45,738 nucleotides of DNA from Bacteroidaceae bacterium (GTDB lineage: Bacteria > Bacteroidota > Bacteroidia > Bacteroidales > Bacteroidaceae): positions 1 through 45,738 of the forward strand of contig JAKSIX010000015.1 in assembly GCA_024398595.1 (NCBI GenBank), in the 5' to 3' direction. The translations under genes were made by a program, and so were the position numbers. Each line of letters starts with the position of its first letter. Within the stretch, counting starts at the first letter, position 1. The notes under the pieces are model-generated. The model saw nothing but the letters and a program-made list of their open reading frames with translations. It had not been told where the DNA came from and searched no databases. Shown one piece after another: positions 26,088 to 34,275 of the stretch.

Positions 26088-26798
26088 TTACAGGCGATTT
26101 GCAAGATTCATCATATTCAATGCTACGAGAGCTGCGGTCTCGGTACGGAGTCGTGACAATCCTAACGACACAGGCCTGAATCCGCAACCCAGTGCAAATT
26201 CCACCTCTGAATGCGAGAAATCACCTTCCGGGCCTATCAATGTCACCACATCACTACCTGGTGTCAAGACATCGGCAAGATGGCTTTTCCCACCATTTTC
26301 ACAATGGGCTATGAACCTGTCGCAGTCATTTACGGATGCGACAAAATGCCGGAACGGTGTCATTGGTAATATTTCAGGCAAATATGCCTTTTGTGACTGT
26401 TTCATCGCGGCAATTGCAATGCGCTCAATTCTGTCCATATTAATCACGTTACGCTCAGAACGTTCCGTGTTGAGAAAAACCACCCTGTCAACTCCAATTT
26501 CAACAGCTTTCTCTACAAACCATTCATTGCGTTCCATCATTTTGGTAGGAGCATACGCAATTGTGATATTTCCACGCCACAATGAAGTCTGCCGTTCACT
26601 TGAATTGACGGACACAATACATTTCTTTCCTGAAATACAGTTTATTACAGCATTATGGAAAGTACCCTTTCCATCGGACAGGATTATTTCATTCCCCTCC
26701 CTCAGACGCAATACACGGATACAGTGACCGGCCTCATCTGCAGGCAATTCCATCTCAGAGCGGACATCAGGAACATAAAATATTCTTTTCTCGGCCAT
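26088..26798 (-). CDS. rsmE: 16S rRNA m3U1498 methyltransferase
   Basis: 236 residues of the SPOUT superfamily. An N-terminal PUA-like part (RIFYVPDVRSEMELPADEAGHCIRVLRLREGNEIILSDGKG) is followed by the knotted SAM domain with the RsmE signatures TERSERNVINMDRIERIAIAAMKQSQKAYLPEI, LIGPEGDFSHSEVEFA and SLGLSRLRTETAALVAL. It methylates N3 of U1498 in the small subunit. The ATG at 26798 shares its A with the stop of a possible 24-codon leader ORF, and a strong hairpin lies 22 bases upstream (26821-26851), so expression may be attenuated. Confidence 0.96.
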   Translation of the reverse strand: MAEKRIFYVPDVRSEMELPADEAGHCIRVLRLREGNEIILSDGKGTFHNAVINCISGKKCIVSVNSSERQTSLWRGNITIAYAPTKMMERNEWFVEKAVEIGVDRVVFLNTERSERNVINMDRIERIAIAAMKQSQKAYLPEILPMTPFRHFVASVNDCDRFIAHCENGGKSHLADVLTPGSDVVTLIGPEGDFSHSEVEFALGCGFRPVSLGLSRLRTETAALVALNMMNLANRL

Positions 26799-26872
26799 TA
26801 CTGTATATGAATAAAAAGCAAGTTGGAGTCGTCATCGCGACGACTCCAACTCAAATTAAAATCTAATACCAT
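26798..26872 (-). CDS. Possible 24-residue leader peptide upstream of rsmE
   Basis: On the minus strand an ATG at 26872, about 8 nt after the predicted transcription start, opens 24 codons (MVLDFNLSWSRRDDDSNLLF...) and ends TAATG, sharing one base with the rsmE start. It runs through the whole 26821-26851 hairpin, so ribosomes on it would melt the stem. No similar peptide is known to me. It may be a chance ORF; the exact overlap is the main argument for it. Confidence 0.35.
   Translation of the reverse strand: MVLDFNLSWSRRDDDSNLLFIHIQ
26821..26851 (-). terminator. Terminator-like hairpin between rlmI and rsmE
   Basis: AGTTGGAGTCGTC (26821-26833) and GACGACTCCAACT (26839-26851) are perfectly complementary with a 5-base loop. 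On the minus strand the stem is followed by TGCTTTTTATT. It is well placed to end the DUF5063-exonuclease-rlmI transcript. Because a promoter-like sequence lies before it (26887-26918), it may also sit in the rsmE leader as an attenuator. Confidence 0.8.
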
Positions 26873-26886
26873 GAAAAACACGGTTA

Positions 26887-26918
26887 CAAATATACAATCA
26901 TTTTCAAACTGTGCGCAA
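26887..26918 (-). promoter_or_regulatory. Probable promoter of rsmE-truA
   Basis: On the minus strand TTG (26918-26916), 21 bases, then TATATTTG (26894-26887) fits the Bacteroidetes pattern. It lies after the rlmI stop and before the hairpin, which would put that hairpin inside the rsmE leader. Confidence 0.55.
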
Positions 26919-26972
26919 CACAGTGACAAAAAACACCCCCATTTAACACTATTTAACCGAATGTGGAAACAT

Positions 26973-28157
26973 TTATTCAACATATAGCACCAATCCCTTA
27001 AGATATTCACCCTCCGGATGAAAAATATCAACCGGATGATCAGCCGGCTGGTGAAGCTGATGCAATATACGGACATTCCTCCCGGCAAGCGCAGCGGAAG
27101 TGAATACCGTCGTACGGAATTGCTCTTTTGTGACTACCTGCGAGCAGCTGAAAGTGAAAAGCAAGCCTCCCGGGCGTATTTTCTGGAATGCTTTCTCATT
27201 CAACCTCCTGTAACCTATCAGTGCGCGTTTCAATGCATCCTTGTGCTTGGCGAAAGCAGGCGGATCCAACACTATCAGATCATAGACAGGATTCATATTA
27301 TCCAAATATTGGAATGCGTCCATCACGAATGCCTCGTGACGCATATCCCCTGGAAAATTATTCTCCACACCATTTCGGGTAAGTTCTATCGCACGGGCAG
27401 AACTGTCAACGGAATGCACCAGTTTCGCCCCGCCACGCAATGCCGCAAGCGAGAATCCCCCTGTATAGCAGAACATATTCAGTACGGTACGCCCTTCCGA
27501 CATTTTCTCAAGCAGGGCACGGTTCTCACGCTGGTCAATGAACAGGCCTGTCTTTTGTCCGCTAATCCAGTCAACAGGCATTTTCATACCATATTCAAGC
27601 CACTCGTCACCATTGATAGGCCCGCCATCAAGATAGCAGTCGTTCAATTCTATGGGAGCCTTGTCCGGCAATGTGGTCTCTGACTTGTAATATACAGCCT
27701 GAACCTGGCCGTCCATAACTTTTTTCAGAGCCTCCGCTATTTCAAAACGGGATCTGTGCATACCTATGGAGTGAGCCTGAATGACAGCCGTGTGACCGTA
27801 TATATCTATAATCAGACCTGGAAGTCCGTCCCCCTCGCCGTGGACAAGACGATATACCGTATGGTCTTTCCTGCCGACAAGCCCGAGAGCACACCTGACC
27901 ATCCGCGCATTGTACAGGCGTCCGATCCAGAAATCCGCGTCAATTGAAACGGGAGTGAAACTCAATACCCTGACAGCTATACTTCCCACCTGGATGTGTC
28001 CCACCGCAATCCATTCGTTACGCGATGTATAGACATCAACCACATCACCTTCCTCCGGATCTCCATCTATTGATGCTATGGCACCCGAGAAGACCCAGGG
28101 ATGAAATCTTTGCAGCGATTCCTCTTTTCCTTTCTTAAGAATTACTTTATTCCGCAT
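26973..28157 (-). CDS. Class I SAM-dependent rRNA methyltransferase (RlmI/RlmL-like)
   Basis: 394 residues. The N-terminal PUA domain begins KVILKKGKEESLQRFHPWVFSGAI. The Rossmann domain has SAM motif I in VLNMFCYTGGFSLAALRGGA, motif II acid in HSVDSSARAIELTRNGVENN, motif IV VLDPPAFAKHKDAL, and FSCSQVV carrying the likely catalytic cysteine. This is the m5C1962 23S rRNA methyltransferase family (RlmI), although other targets are possible. Its start overlaps the exonuclease stop by 11 bases. The ORF ends with YLKGLVLYVE, the family's usual terminus. Confidence 0.9.
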   Translation of the reverse strand: MRNKVILKKGKEESLQRFHPWVFSGAIASIDGDPEEGDVVDVYTSRNEWIAVGHIQVGSIAVRVLSFTPVSIDADFWIGRLYNARMVRCALGLVGRKDHTVYRLVHGEGDGLPGLIIDIYGHTAVIQAHSIGMHRSRFEIAEALKKVMDGQVQAVYYKSETTLPDKAPIELNDCYLDGGPINGDEWLEYGMKMPVDWISGQKTGLFIDQRENRALLEKMSEGRTVLNMFCYTGGFSLAALRGGAKLVHSVDSSARAIELTRNGVENNFPGDMRHEAFVMDAFQYLDNMNPVYDLIVLDPPAFAKHKDALKRALIGYRRLNEKAFQKIRPGGLLFTFSCSQVVTKEQFRTTVFTSAALAGRNVRILHQLHQPADHPVDIFHPEGEYLKGLVLYVE

Positions 28158-28767
28158 CTTTCCTGATTACCTGATAATTGCCGGACTGGCGAAGTTCCTT
28201 TATATAATTGTATATTTCAACACAAGCCCATGCATCGATTGCCGCATACTGACATTGCCCGTCAGACAGTGTGTCAGCCTCCCAATTGCTCAACTGCTGG
28301 CTTTTGGAAATGCGTTTGCCGAAAAGAAGCGCATACAGACGCTGCAGCCCTCTTTCCCCGATACCTATCTCCGCCACATACTCCTGCAGTTCAATGAAAG
28401 ACTCGGGGACAAGACTGCAATGACGCCTCAAAGAACTGAAATCATCCTTGACGGACAGACCGACCTTGACGATATTCCTGTCTGCCAGAAATCCGCAAAG
28501 GAAATCCGGCAGTCCAATTATATTCAGACGGAACAGGAATGCCCTCTCCTGCGATGCAAGTTGGAGCAAAGCCGTCTTGTTCATGATTCCCTTTCTGAAA
28601 GTGGGCTTGGTCTCCGTATCAAAGCCGACAAGTCCCAATGCCGACAGATACTTTACGGCCTCACGCGCCTTCTGAATGGTATCGACCACAGTAATTGTAC
28701 CAGGATATGTAACCTGAGGCATCTGCTGTATCGTGTTTTTGTCAATCGAGCTGTCTATTGTAATCAT
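28147..28767 (-). CDS. DEDD-type 3'-5' exonuclease domain protein
   Basis: 206 residues. Exo I is GLVGFDTETKP with the metal-binding Asp and Glu; Exo II is in NIVKVGLSVKDDFSSLRR, and Exo III is QYAAIDAWACVEIYNYI with Tyr and Asp, a DEDDy arrangement as in RNase D and WRN exonuclease. There is no HRDC domain, so it is the short form. Substrate could be RNA or DNA. It is 2 bases downstream of the DUF5063 gene and overlaps rlmI, so all three form one minus-strand operon. Confidence 0.9.
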   Translation of the reverse strand: MITIDSSIDKNTIQQMPQVTYPGTITVVDTIQKAREAVKYLSALGLVGFDTETKPTFRKGIMNKTALLQLASQERAFLFRLNIIGLPDFLCGFLADRNIVKVGLSVKDDFSSLRRHCSLVPESFIELQEYVAEIGIGERGLQRLYALLFGKRISKSQQLSNWEADTLSDGQCQYAAIDAWACVEIYNYIKELRQSGNYQVIRKDAE

Positions 28768-28769
28768 AA

Positions 28770-29300
28770 TCAGACTTCACCGTAAGAATCCTGCTGGCTG
28801 TAGTGCAGGCTGTGCAATGCTCTGAGCGTATTTGTCAGTGTCTGTCCCCAATATGACACGAACTGCTCCCTGCAGCACACCACTGCTTCGGTCATAATCT
28901 CATTGACACCGCTTCTGAACGATTCTATAAAATTCTTGATTGGCTGGTAAATATCAGCCAAATCCTCCGAAACGGTCTTGCGGACAGGCACATCACTGTA
29001 TTTCATTTCCTCCAAGAACACCTCAAGGTAATCATCGTCACTGCCGAGCAATGATGCCACATCCGCCCTGACAGCATCGTAATCCTGTTCCGTAACGCTT
29101 TCAGATAAGACAACAGTTTCATCGCTATCCTCCTCAGGCAACATTGAAGCCTTAAGATAGAGCAATGGCAAAAGTTTCAGCAACACATCCGTTGCCTGTG
29201 CACGTTCCTTACCGTTAATCTGTTCTAAAAATATGCAGTACTCGGCTGCAACTGTAACGAACTCTACTACGTTTTTCTCAAATACTATGGATGACTTCAT
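28770..29300 (-). CDS. DUF5063 domain protein
   Basis: 176 residues, acidic and mostly helical, with no signal peptide. VEFVTVAAEYCIFLEQ, ATDVLLKLLPLLYLKASMLPE and the C-terminal CREQFVSYWGQTLTNTLRALH are the pattern I know as DUF5063. Function unknown. It is first in the operon with the DEDD exonuclease and RlmI-type methyltransferase, which suggests a role in RNA maturation or quality control, by association only. It is divergent from ftsK. Confidence 0.8.
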   Translation of the reverse strand: MKSSIVFEKNVVEFVTVAAEYCIFLEQINGKERAQATDVLLKLLPLLYLKASMLPEEDSDETVVLSESVTEQDYDAVRADVASLLGSDDDYLEVFLEEMKYSDVPVRKTVSEDLADIYQPIKNFIESFRSGVNEIMTEAVVCCREQFVSYWGQTLTNTLRALHSLHYSQQDSYGEV

Positions 29301-29310
29301 ATCAGGGGTG

Positions 29311-29318
29311 CGAAGTTA
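29311..29318 (-). promoter_or_regulatory. Probable -7 element for the DUF5063 operon
   Basis: The minus strand reads TAACTTCG followed by CACCCC, one base from TAnnTTTG and very like the rpmE2 element TAACTTTG. It would give a leader of only a few nucleotides. Confidence 0.45.
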
Positions 29319-29342
29319 ACATAAATCCATCGTAAAAACACA

Positions 29343-29371
29343 TTTGCCATTACTGCTTTTTTCTATCTTTG
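29343..29371 (+). promoter_or_regulatory. Promoter of ftsK
   Basis: TTTG (29343-29346), 17 bases, then TATCTTTG (29364-29371). Initiation near 29377 leaves about 10 nt before the ATG at 29387. This rules out the TTG at 29369, which lies inside the -7 element, as the start codon. Confidence 0.75.
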
Positions 29372-29386
29372 CATTTCAGCAAAAAT

Positions 29387-31804
29387 ATGGCAATGAAAAA
29401 AGACAGGATATCTTCAAACAATGCAGAACAAGGACACAGTAATGTATCAGAAATGCTGGAAAGAGCAGGAAATGCCATGCACAACGACACATTCCGGTTC
29501 ATTACCGGCGCAATACTGGCAGTACTGGCAATATTCGCTACAATAGCCTGCGTATCCTTCATATTCACAGGTGGAGCGGATCAGAGCATAACCCACAATG
29601 CCAGTGACATGGCTCAGGATGCAGCCAACAGTGCAGGTACCATAGGAGCTGTGGTCTCAGAATGGATTATCAACAGTTTCTTCGGATTTCCCTCATTCCT
29701 GCTCCTTTATCTGATATTCATACTCGGGTGCAATCTGATGAAGCTGACAGACTTCCGCATCGGACGCAACTTTGTAAGCTGCATGTTCCTTACGGCATGG
29801 CTGTCAATCCTTCTGAGTCTCATACTTACGCCACTATTCAAGGATTCGTACATTATTCCAGGTGGTAATCACGGTGCAAACGCCCTGACGTGGATGAACA
29901 GCAAGATAGGTCTGCCGGGAACAATTCTGGCATTGCTGCTGACAATGCTGCTGTACTGTGTATGGCTCACGCACCGCACCATTGAATGGGTGCGTAATCG
30001 CCTGACATTCAAAAAAGAGCCCGTCAATGCCACCATATCGGACGAGTCCGCTGTCCCCGAAGCCGATACTGACGGTACGACCGGGAATACCGTTAACCCT
30101 ATATGTGACATACCCGAAGAACAGGGAAATGATGTCATTAAAGACAAAACTGATGATGAGGTCAATGATAAGGTTGATGAATTTGAATCAAATGATGATA
30201 TATTTGAAACCAAAAAGTCCGATAATGACAATAACATCGAACTGGAGATTATAGAAGCCAAAAAGGAAGAGACATACGAGGGTGACTTCCCTGAGCCATA
30301 CAATCCGAGACTGGATCTCTCCCACTACAAGTTCCCTACTCCAGACCTGCTCAAGCAATACGATGACTATGGCCCATCAGACAACAAGGACGAACAGCAG
30401 GCGAACAAGAACCGTATCATAAATGTATTGCGTTCTTTCGGCATAGAAATCACATCCATCAGTGCCACTCCGGGTCCGACAGTGACCTTATACGAGATAA
30501 CCCCGGCAGAGGGTATCCGTATCAGCAAGATACGTAATCTGGAGGATGACATAGCTCTCAGCCTGTCAGCATACGGAATACGTATCATAGCGCCTATCCC
30601 GGGAAAAGGCACGATTGGTATAGAGGTGCCTAACGCTAATCCTGTGATGGTTCCGATGCAGTCAATAATCAAGAGTAAGAAATTCGTTGAATCCACATAC
30701 GAACTTCCTGTAGCTCTCGGCAAGACAATAACCAACGAACTGTTCATGTTCGACCTGGCGAAAATGCCGCACCTTCTTGTGGCAGGTGCCACAGGTATGG
30801 GTAAGTCTGTCGGACTCAACGCCATCGTAACTTCGCTGCTGTACAAGAAACATCCGGCAGAGATGAAACTTGTAATGGTCGATCCGAAGATGGTTGAGTT
30901 CAGTATATATTCAGCCATTGAGAAACATTTCCTGGCAAAGCTTCCGGATGCCAACGAAGCCATTATAACAGATCCTGCCAAGGTTGTCCATACCCTCAAA
31001 TCACTATGTACAGAGATGGATAACAGATACGAACTCCTCAAAGAGGCTAACGTACGTTCAATAATCGAATACAATCGGCTGTTCATAGCTCGCAAGCTGA
31101 ATCCGCTCAAAGGACACAGGTATCTGCCGTATATCGTAGTGGTTATAGATGAGTTCGGTGATCTGATAATGACAGCAGGCAAGGAGATTGAGACCCCTAT
31201 ATGCCGTATCGCCCAGAAGGCACGTGCCGTAGGTATGCATATGATTATTGCCACACAGCGTCCTACCACCAATATCATAACCGGTACAATCAAGGCCAAT
31301 TTCCCGGCAAGGATAGCATTCCGCGTGACATCAATGATTGACTCCCGTACCATTCTGGACCGTCCCGGTGCCAATCAGCTCATTGGCCGTGGAGATATGC
31401 TTTTCTCGCAGGGCGGTGACCCGGAACGTGTACAGTGCGCATTCGTGGATACCCCGGAAGTGCAGAACATCTGCGGCTATATACAGCGGCAGCAAGGTTA
31501 TGTATCAGCATACGAACTGCCTGAATATGTTGACGAGAATGAGTCTGCCGGCGGTGGCGAAGAACTGAGCCGTGGAGAACTGGATCCCATATTCGAAGAT
31601 GCGGCCAGACTGATTGTCGGCAGCCAGCAGGGCTCCACTTCATTGATACAGCGCAAATTCAAGATTGGCTACAACCGCGCAGGACGTATTATGGACCAGT
31701 TGGAAAGAGCCGGTATAGTAAGCGCACAGGAAGGCAGCAAACCCCGTCAGGTGCTGTGTATGGACGATATGGAACTTGACCAGAAACTTCAGGGAATGTT
31801 ATGA
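29387..31804 (+). CDS. ftsK: FtsK/SpoIIIE-type DNA translocase
   Basis: 805 residues from the ATG at 29387 (another ATG follows at 29393). The N-terminal quarter contains about four transmembrane segments (for example ITGAILAVLAIFATIACVSFIF). A highly acidic linker follows at about 215-300. The RecA-like motor has Walker A GATGMGKS at 467-474 and Walker B VVVIDEFGD with Asp588 and Glu589. The C-terminal gamma domain (DAARLIVGSQQGSTSLIQRKFKIGYNRAGRIMDQLERAGIV) should read oriented KOPS-like DNA. It pumps chromosomal DNA at the division septum and activates XerCD. Overlaps lolA by 4 bases. Confidence 0.96.
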   Translation: MAMKKDRISSNNAEQGHSNVSEMLERAGNAMHNDTFRFITGAILAVLAIFATIACVSFIFTGGADQSITHNASDMAQDAANSAGTIGAVVSEWIINSFFGFPSFLLLYLIFILGCNLMKLTDFRIGRNFVSCMFLTAWLSILLSLILTPLFKDSYIIPGGNHGANALTWMNSKIGLPGTILALLLTMLLYCVWLTHRTIEWVRNRLTFKKEPVNATISDESAVPEADTDGTTGNTVNPICDIPEEQGNDVIKDKTDDEVNDKVDEFESNDDIFETKKSDNDNNIELEIIEAKKEETYEGDFPEPYNPRLDLSHYKFPTPDLLKQYDDYGPSDNKDEQQANKNRIINVLRSFGIEITSISATPGPTVTLYEITPAEGIRISKIRNLEDDIALSLSAYGIRIIAPIPGKGTIGIEVPNANPVMVPMQSIIKSKKFVESTYELPVALGKTITNELFMFDLAKMPHLLVAGATGMGKSVGLNAIVTSLLYKKHPAEMKLVMVDPKMVEFSIYSAIEKHFLAKLPDANEAIITDPAKVVHTLKSLCTEMDNRYELLKEANVRSIIEYNRLFIARKLNPLKGHRYLPYIVVVIDEFGDLIMTAGKEIETPICRIAQKARAVGMHMIIATQRPTTNIITGTIKANFPARIAFRVTSMIDSRTILDRPGANQLIGRGDMLFSQGGDPERVQCAFVDTPEVQNICGYIQRQQGYVSAYELPEYVDENESAGGGEELSRGELDPIFEDAARLIVGSQQGSTSLIQRKFKIGYNRAGRIMDQLERAGIVSAQEGSKPRQVLCMDDMELDQKLQGML

Positions 31805-32418
31805 TCAGACACATTGCCGCAACCATTGCAACGGTACTTGTATGTATGTCAGTACCGGCACAGAATACAGAGGCTATCATTTCGAACCTCATCGGAAAAA
31901 TTGAGAAGGACGGCGTGAAATGCGAGGCCACCATACACAGCATTTCAAATCCGGATGGAGACGGAGCAAAAGCCACTCTCAAAATGAAAGGCGAACGCTA
32001 CTGTATGACAACGCCGGAGTCATCGTACTGGTACGACGGCAAGACACTGTGGTATGGCATTACCCTTGACGGAAATATAATCGAGACCTACATATCAGAG
32101 CCTACGTCAGAAGGAGCCGCATTATCCAATCCGTTTCTGATGATGAAACATCACGAAGGCTTTGACATATCGGCATCAGACTCCAAGACAATAGAACTTG
32201 CGGCAAAAGACAGGAAGAATGGCTCGTACGGAATCAAGGAAATGACTGTAATTTTGGACAATGGCGGTTTCCCTTCAGAAATAAGGCTAAGGATGAATAC
32301 TGATGACGGATTCATCATCAGAATCGACAGATATGCCATCGGTGGAATAGATGATACTGACTTCACCTACCCTGCCGCAAAATGGCCCGATGCAGAGATA
32401 ATAGATTTACGCTTATAA
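31801..32418 (+). CDS. LolA-like periplasmic lipoprotein carrier
   Basis: 205 residues with a signal peptide (about 1-20, ending VPAQ). The body is an open beta-barrel-like repeat, with phrases typical of LolA-like proteins of Bacteroidetes: GDGAKATLKMKGERYCMTTPESSYWYDGKTLWYG and PSEIRLRMNTDDGFIIRIDRY. The family carries lipoproteins from the inner to the outer membrane across the periplasm. It overlaps ftsK by 4 bases and is followed after 1 base by trxB, an arrangement I recall as conserved among Bacteroidales. Confidence 0.85.
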   Translation: MIRHIAATIATVLVCMSVPAQNTEAIISNLIGKIEKDGVKCEATIHSISNPDGDGAKATLKMKGERYCMTTPESSYWYDGKTLWYGITLDGNIIETYISEPTSEGAALSNPFLMMKHHEGFDISASDSKTIELAAKDRKNGSYGIKEMTVILDNGGFPSEIRLRMNTDDGFIIRIDRYAIGGIDDTDFTYPAAKWPDAEIIDLRL

Positions 32419-32419
32419 T

Positions 32420-33352
32420 ATGGAAAGAATCAAATGTCTTATAATCGGTTCCGGTCCTTCCGGATACACAGCGGCTATGTATGCCGCAAGAGCGACATTA
32501 TCACCTGTGGTTTATGAAGGTCTCCAGCCGGGAGGACAGCTTACCACTACATCGACAGTAGAGAATTTCCCCGGATATCCCGACGGAGTATCCGGCGATG
32601 ACCTGATGAACGACCTGCGCACACAGGCAGAGCGTTTCGGTACTGACATACGCTACGGAACGGTCACCGGGGTTGATTTCTCCAAGGCTCCATACAAGGT
32701 ACGTATTGATGACGGTACTGAGGTTGAGGCCGACACCGTAATAATATCCACCGGTGCGTCAGCCAAATATCTCGGACTTGACGACGAAAAGAAATATGCA
32801 GGACACGGCGTCAGTGCCTGTGCGACATGCGACGGTTTCTTCTACCGCAAGAAGGTGGTGGCTGTCGTAGGAGGTGGTGACACAGCCTGCGAGGAAGCTA
32901 TGTATCTGTCCGGTCTGGCATCGAAAGTATATCTGGTAGTACGCAAGACCTGGCTTCGTGCCAGTCAGATAATGCAGGACCGTGTGCTGAACAACCCGAA
33001 AATAGAGGTTCTGTTCGGCTGCAACGTATATGGCCTGACCGGTGACGGCAAAGTTCAGGGAATGAAGGTCGTGAAGAATGCCGGTACGGACAATGAAGAG
33101 CGCTTTGACCGTGAGATTGACGGATTCTTCCTTGCCATCGGTCACAAGCCCAATTCCGATGTATTTGCAAAATGGCTTGATCTGGATGAGGCCGGATACA
33201 TCAAGACCATTGACGGCACTCCCAAGACAAAGATTCCGGGCGTGTTTGCCGCCGGTGACGTAGCTGATCCGCGCTATCGTCAGGCAATCACAGCTGCCGC
33301 ATCAGGCTGTAAGTCAGCAATAGAGGCAGAGCGTTATCTGAACGAACTCTGA
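32420..33352 (+). CDS. trxB: Thioredoxin-disulfide reductase
   Basis: 310 residues. FAD-binding dinucleotide motif GSGPSGYTAAMYAARA at the N-terminus, redox centre CATC at 134-137, NADPH-binding motif VVGGGDTACEEAMYLSG after it, and the closing FAD motif GVFAAGDVADPRYRQAITAAASG. It reduces thioredoxin with NADPH in the cytoplasm. It begins 1 base after lolA, so it is the third gene of the ftsK operon. Confidence 0.96.
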   Translation: MERIKCLIIGSGPSGYTAAMYAARATLSPVVYEGLQPGGQLTTTSTVENFPGYPDGVSGDDLMNDLRTQAERFGTDIRYGTVTGVDFSKAPYKVRIDDGTEVEADTVIISTGASAKYLGLDDEKKYAGHGVSACATCDGFFYRKKVVAVVGGGDTACEEAMYLSGLASKVYLVVRKTWLRASQIMQDRVLNNPKIEVLFGCNVYGLTGDGKVQGMKVVKNAGTDNEERFDREIDGFFLAIGHKPNSDVFAKWLDLDEAGYIKTIDGTPKTKIPGVFAAGDVADPRYRQAITAAASGCKSAIEAERYLNEL

Positions 33353-33403
33353 GAATCTGTTATCTGTCATTTTGTACGCTATTACTATTTCACTAATAAT
33401 AAG

Positions 33404-34264
33404 ATGAGAAAATTAACATTGATTCTTGCAGTTCTCGCATCAGGCACTCTGATGGCTCAGAACCGCGCCGGAGCACCCTCTCAGGCACAGGCTTCAGGAC
33501 CTGTCAATCCTGTATTTGACAAGTATGTCCAACCGGACGTGTCATTTGACGTATATTTCGCTGAATCCAAGTCCAAGCCGGCCACTCCGGATGCACAGGG
33601 ATTCATTCGTCGCTGGACTCTGCTTGACCCTATCTCCAAGCAGGAAATCAGTTCCAATACCCTATTCACCGACTCCTGGTTGAGGACTGAATTTGCCAAG
33701 GAGTATTTTGAGGGACAGAATACGGTTATCCCGCAGGATGGCGATTCCGTCACCGTGAAGATTCCGAGACGCGCCGCCAGAGGCGGAATGATGCGTATGG
33801 GCGGAATGGGTGGCCTCGGCGCCGCTCCGCAGCAGGCTCCCGCACAAACTCAGGCCGCAGCCCAGCCCGAATTCAACGAAGTGAGCCTCAAATGGCACAG
33901 CGTTGACAGCAAGCGCTACAACGTGAAGCTGTACCGTTTCGCCAAGAGTCTTGGAATGCGTCCTACAGAGGGTCTGTTCCTCGGTGTCACCGTAGTCAAT
34001 GCTCCAGAAGATATGACTGTCCGTCTGGCCGCCGGTTCCAATTCCGCATCAATGTGGTGGGTCAACGGTGAGGAGGTCCTCCTGCTCTCCGGCGACCGCA
34101 GAATGGTTGTTGATGACGGTGTGTCCAAGGAATTCACTCTCAAGCAGGGTGCCAATATCGTCCGCTGCTCGGTCATCAACGGTCCTGGCATGAGCGACTT
34201 CTGCGTCCGTTTCATCGGTCAGGACGGCAAGCCTGTAACTAACCTCACAATCACCAACAAATAA
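33404..34264 (+). CDS. Exported protein of unknown function, partner of the GH43
   Basis: 286 residues with a signal peptide (about 1-18, ending LMAQ). The N-terminal part (FDVYFAESKSKPATPDAQGFIRRWTLLDP) and C-terminal part (SASMWWVNGEEVLLLSGDRRMVVDDGVSKEF and QGANIVRCSVINGPGMSDFCVRF) look like two beta domains. They are joined by a low-complexity stretch rich in Gly, Met, Ala and Gln at about residues 122-155 (RGGMMRMGGMGGLGAAP then QQAPAQTQAAAQ). The C-terminal WWVNGEEV phrase resembles accessory beta-sandwich domains attached to secreted carbohydrate-active enzymes, so glycan binding is possible. It is 11 bases upstream of the GH43 and surely co-transcribed. Confidence 0.7.
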   Translation: MRKLTLILAVLASGTLMAQNRAGAPSQAQASGPVNPVFDKYVQPDVSFDVYFAESKSKPATPDAQGFIRRWTLLDPISKQEISSNTLFTDSWLRTEFAKEYFEGQNTVIPQDGDSVTVKIPRRAARGGMMRMGGMGGLGAAPQQAPAQTQAAAQPEFNEVSLKWHSVDSKRYNVKLYRFAKSLGMRPTEGLFLGVTVVNAPEDMTVRLAAGSNSASMWWVNGEEVLLLSGDRRMVVDDGVSKEFTLKQGANIVRCSVINGPGMSDFCVRFIGQDGKPVTNLTITNK

Positions 34265-34275
34265 TATCGGAAGTT

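Noticed and set aside
26871-26987. 38-codon plus-strand ORF in the rlmI-rsmE gap
   Set aside because: It is on the strand opposite to all neighbouring genes and overlaps the end of rlmI, with no promoter of its own.
29369-29386. TTG start giving six extra residues to FtsK
   Set aside because: The TTG is part of the -7 element TATCTTTG, so it would not be transcribed.
30367-31374. 335-codon minus-strand open frame opposite ftsK
   Set aside because: It is antisense to the FtsK motor domain, with no start signal or domain.
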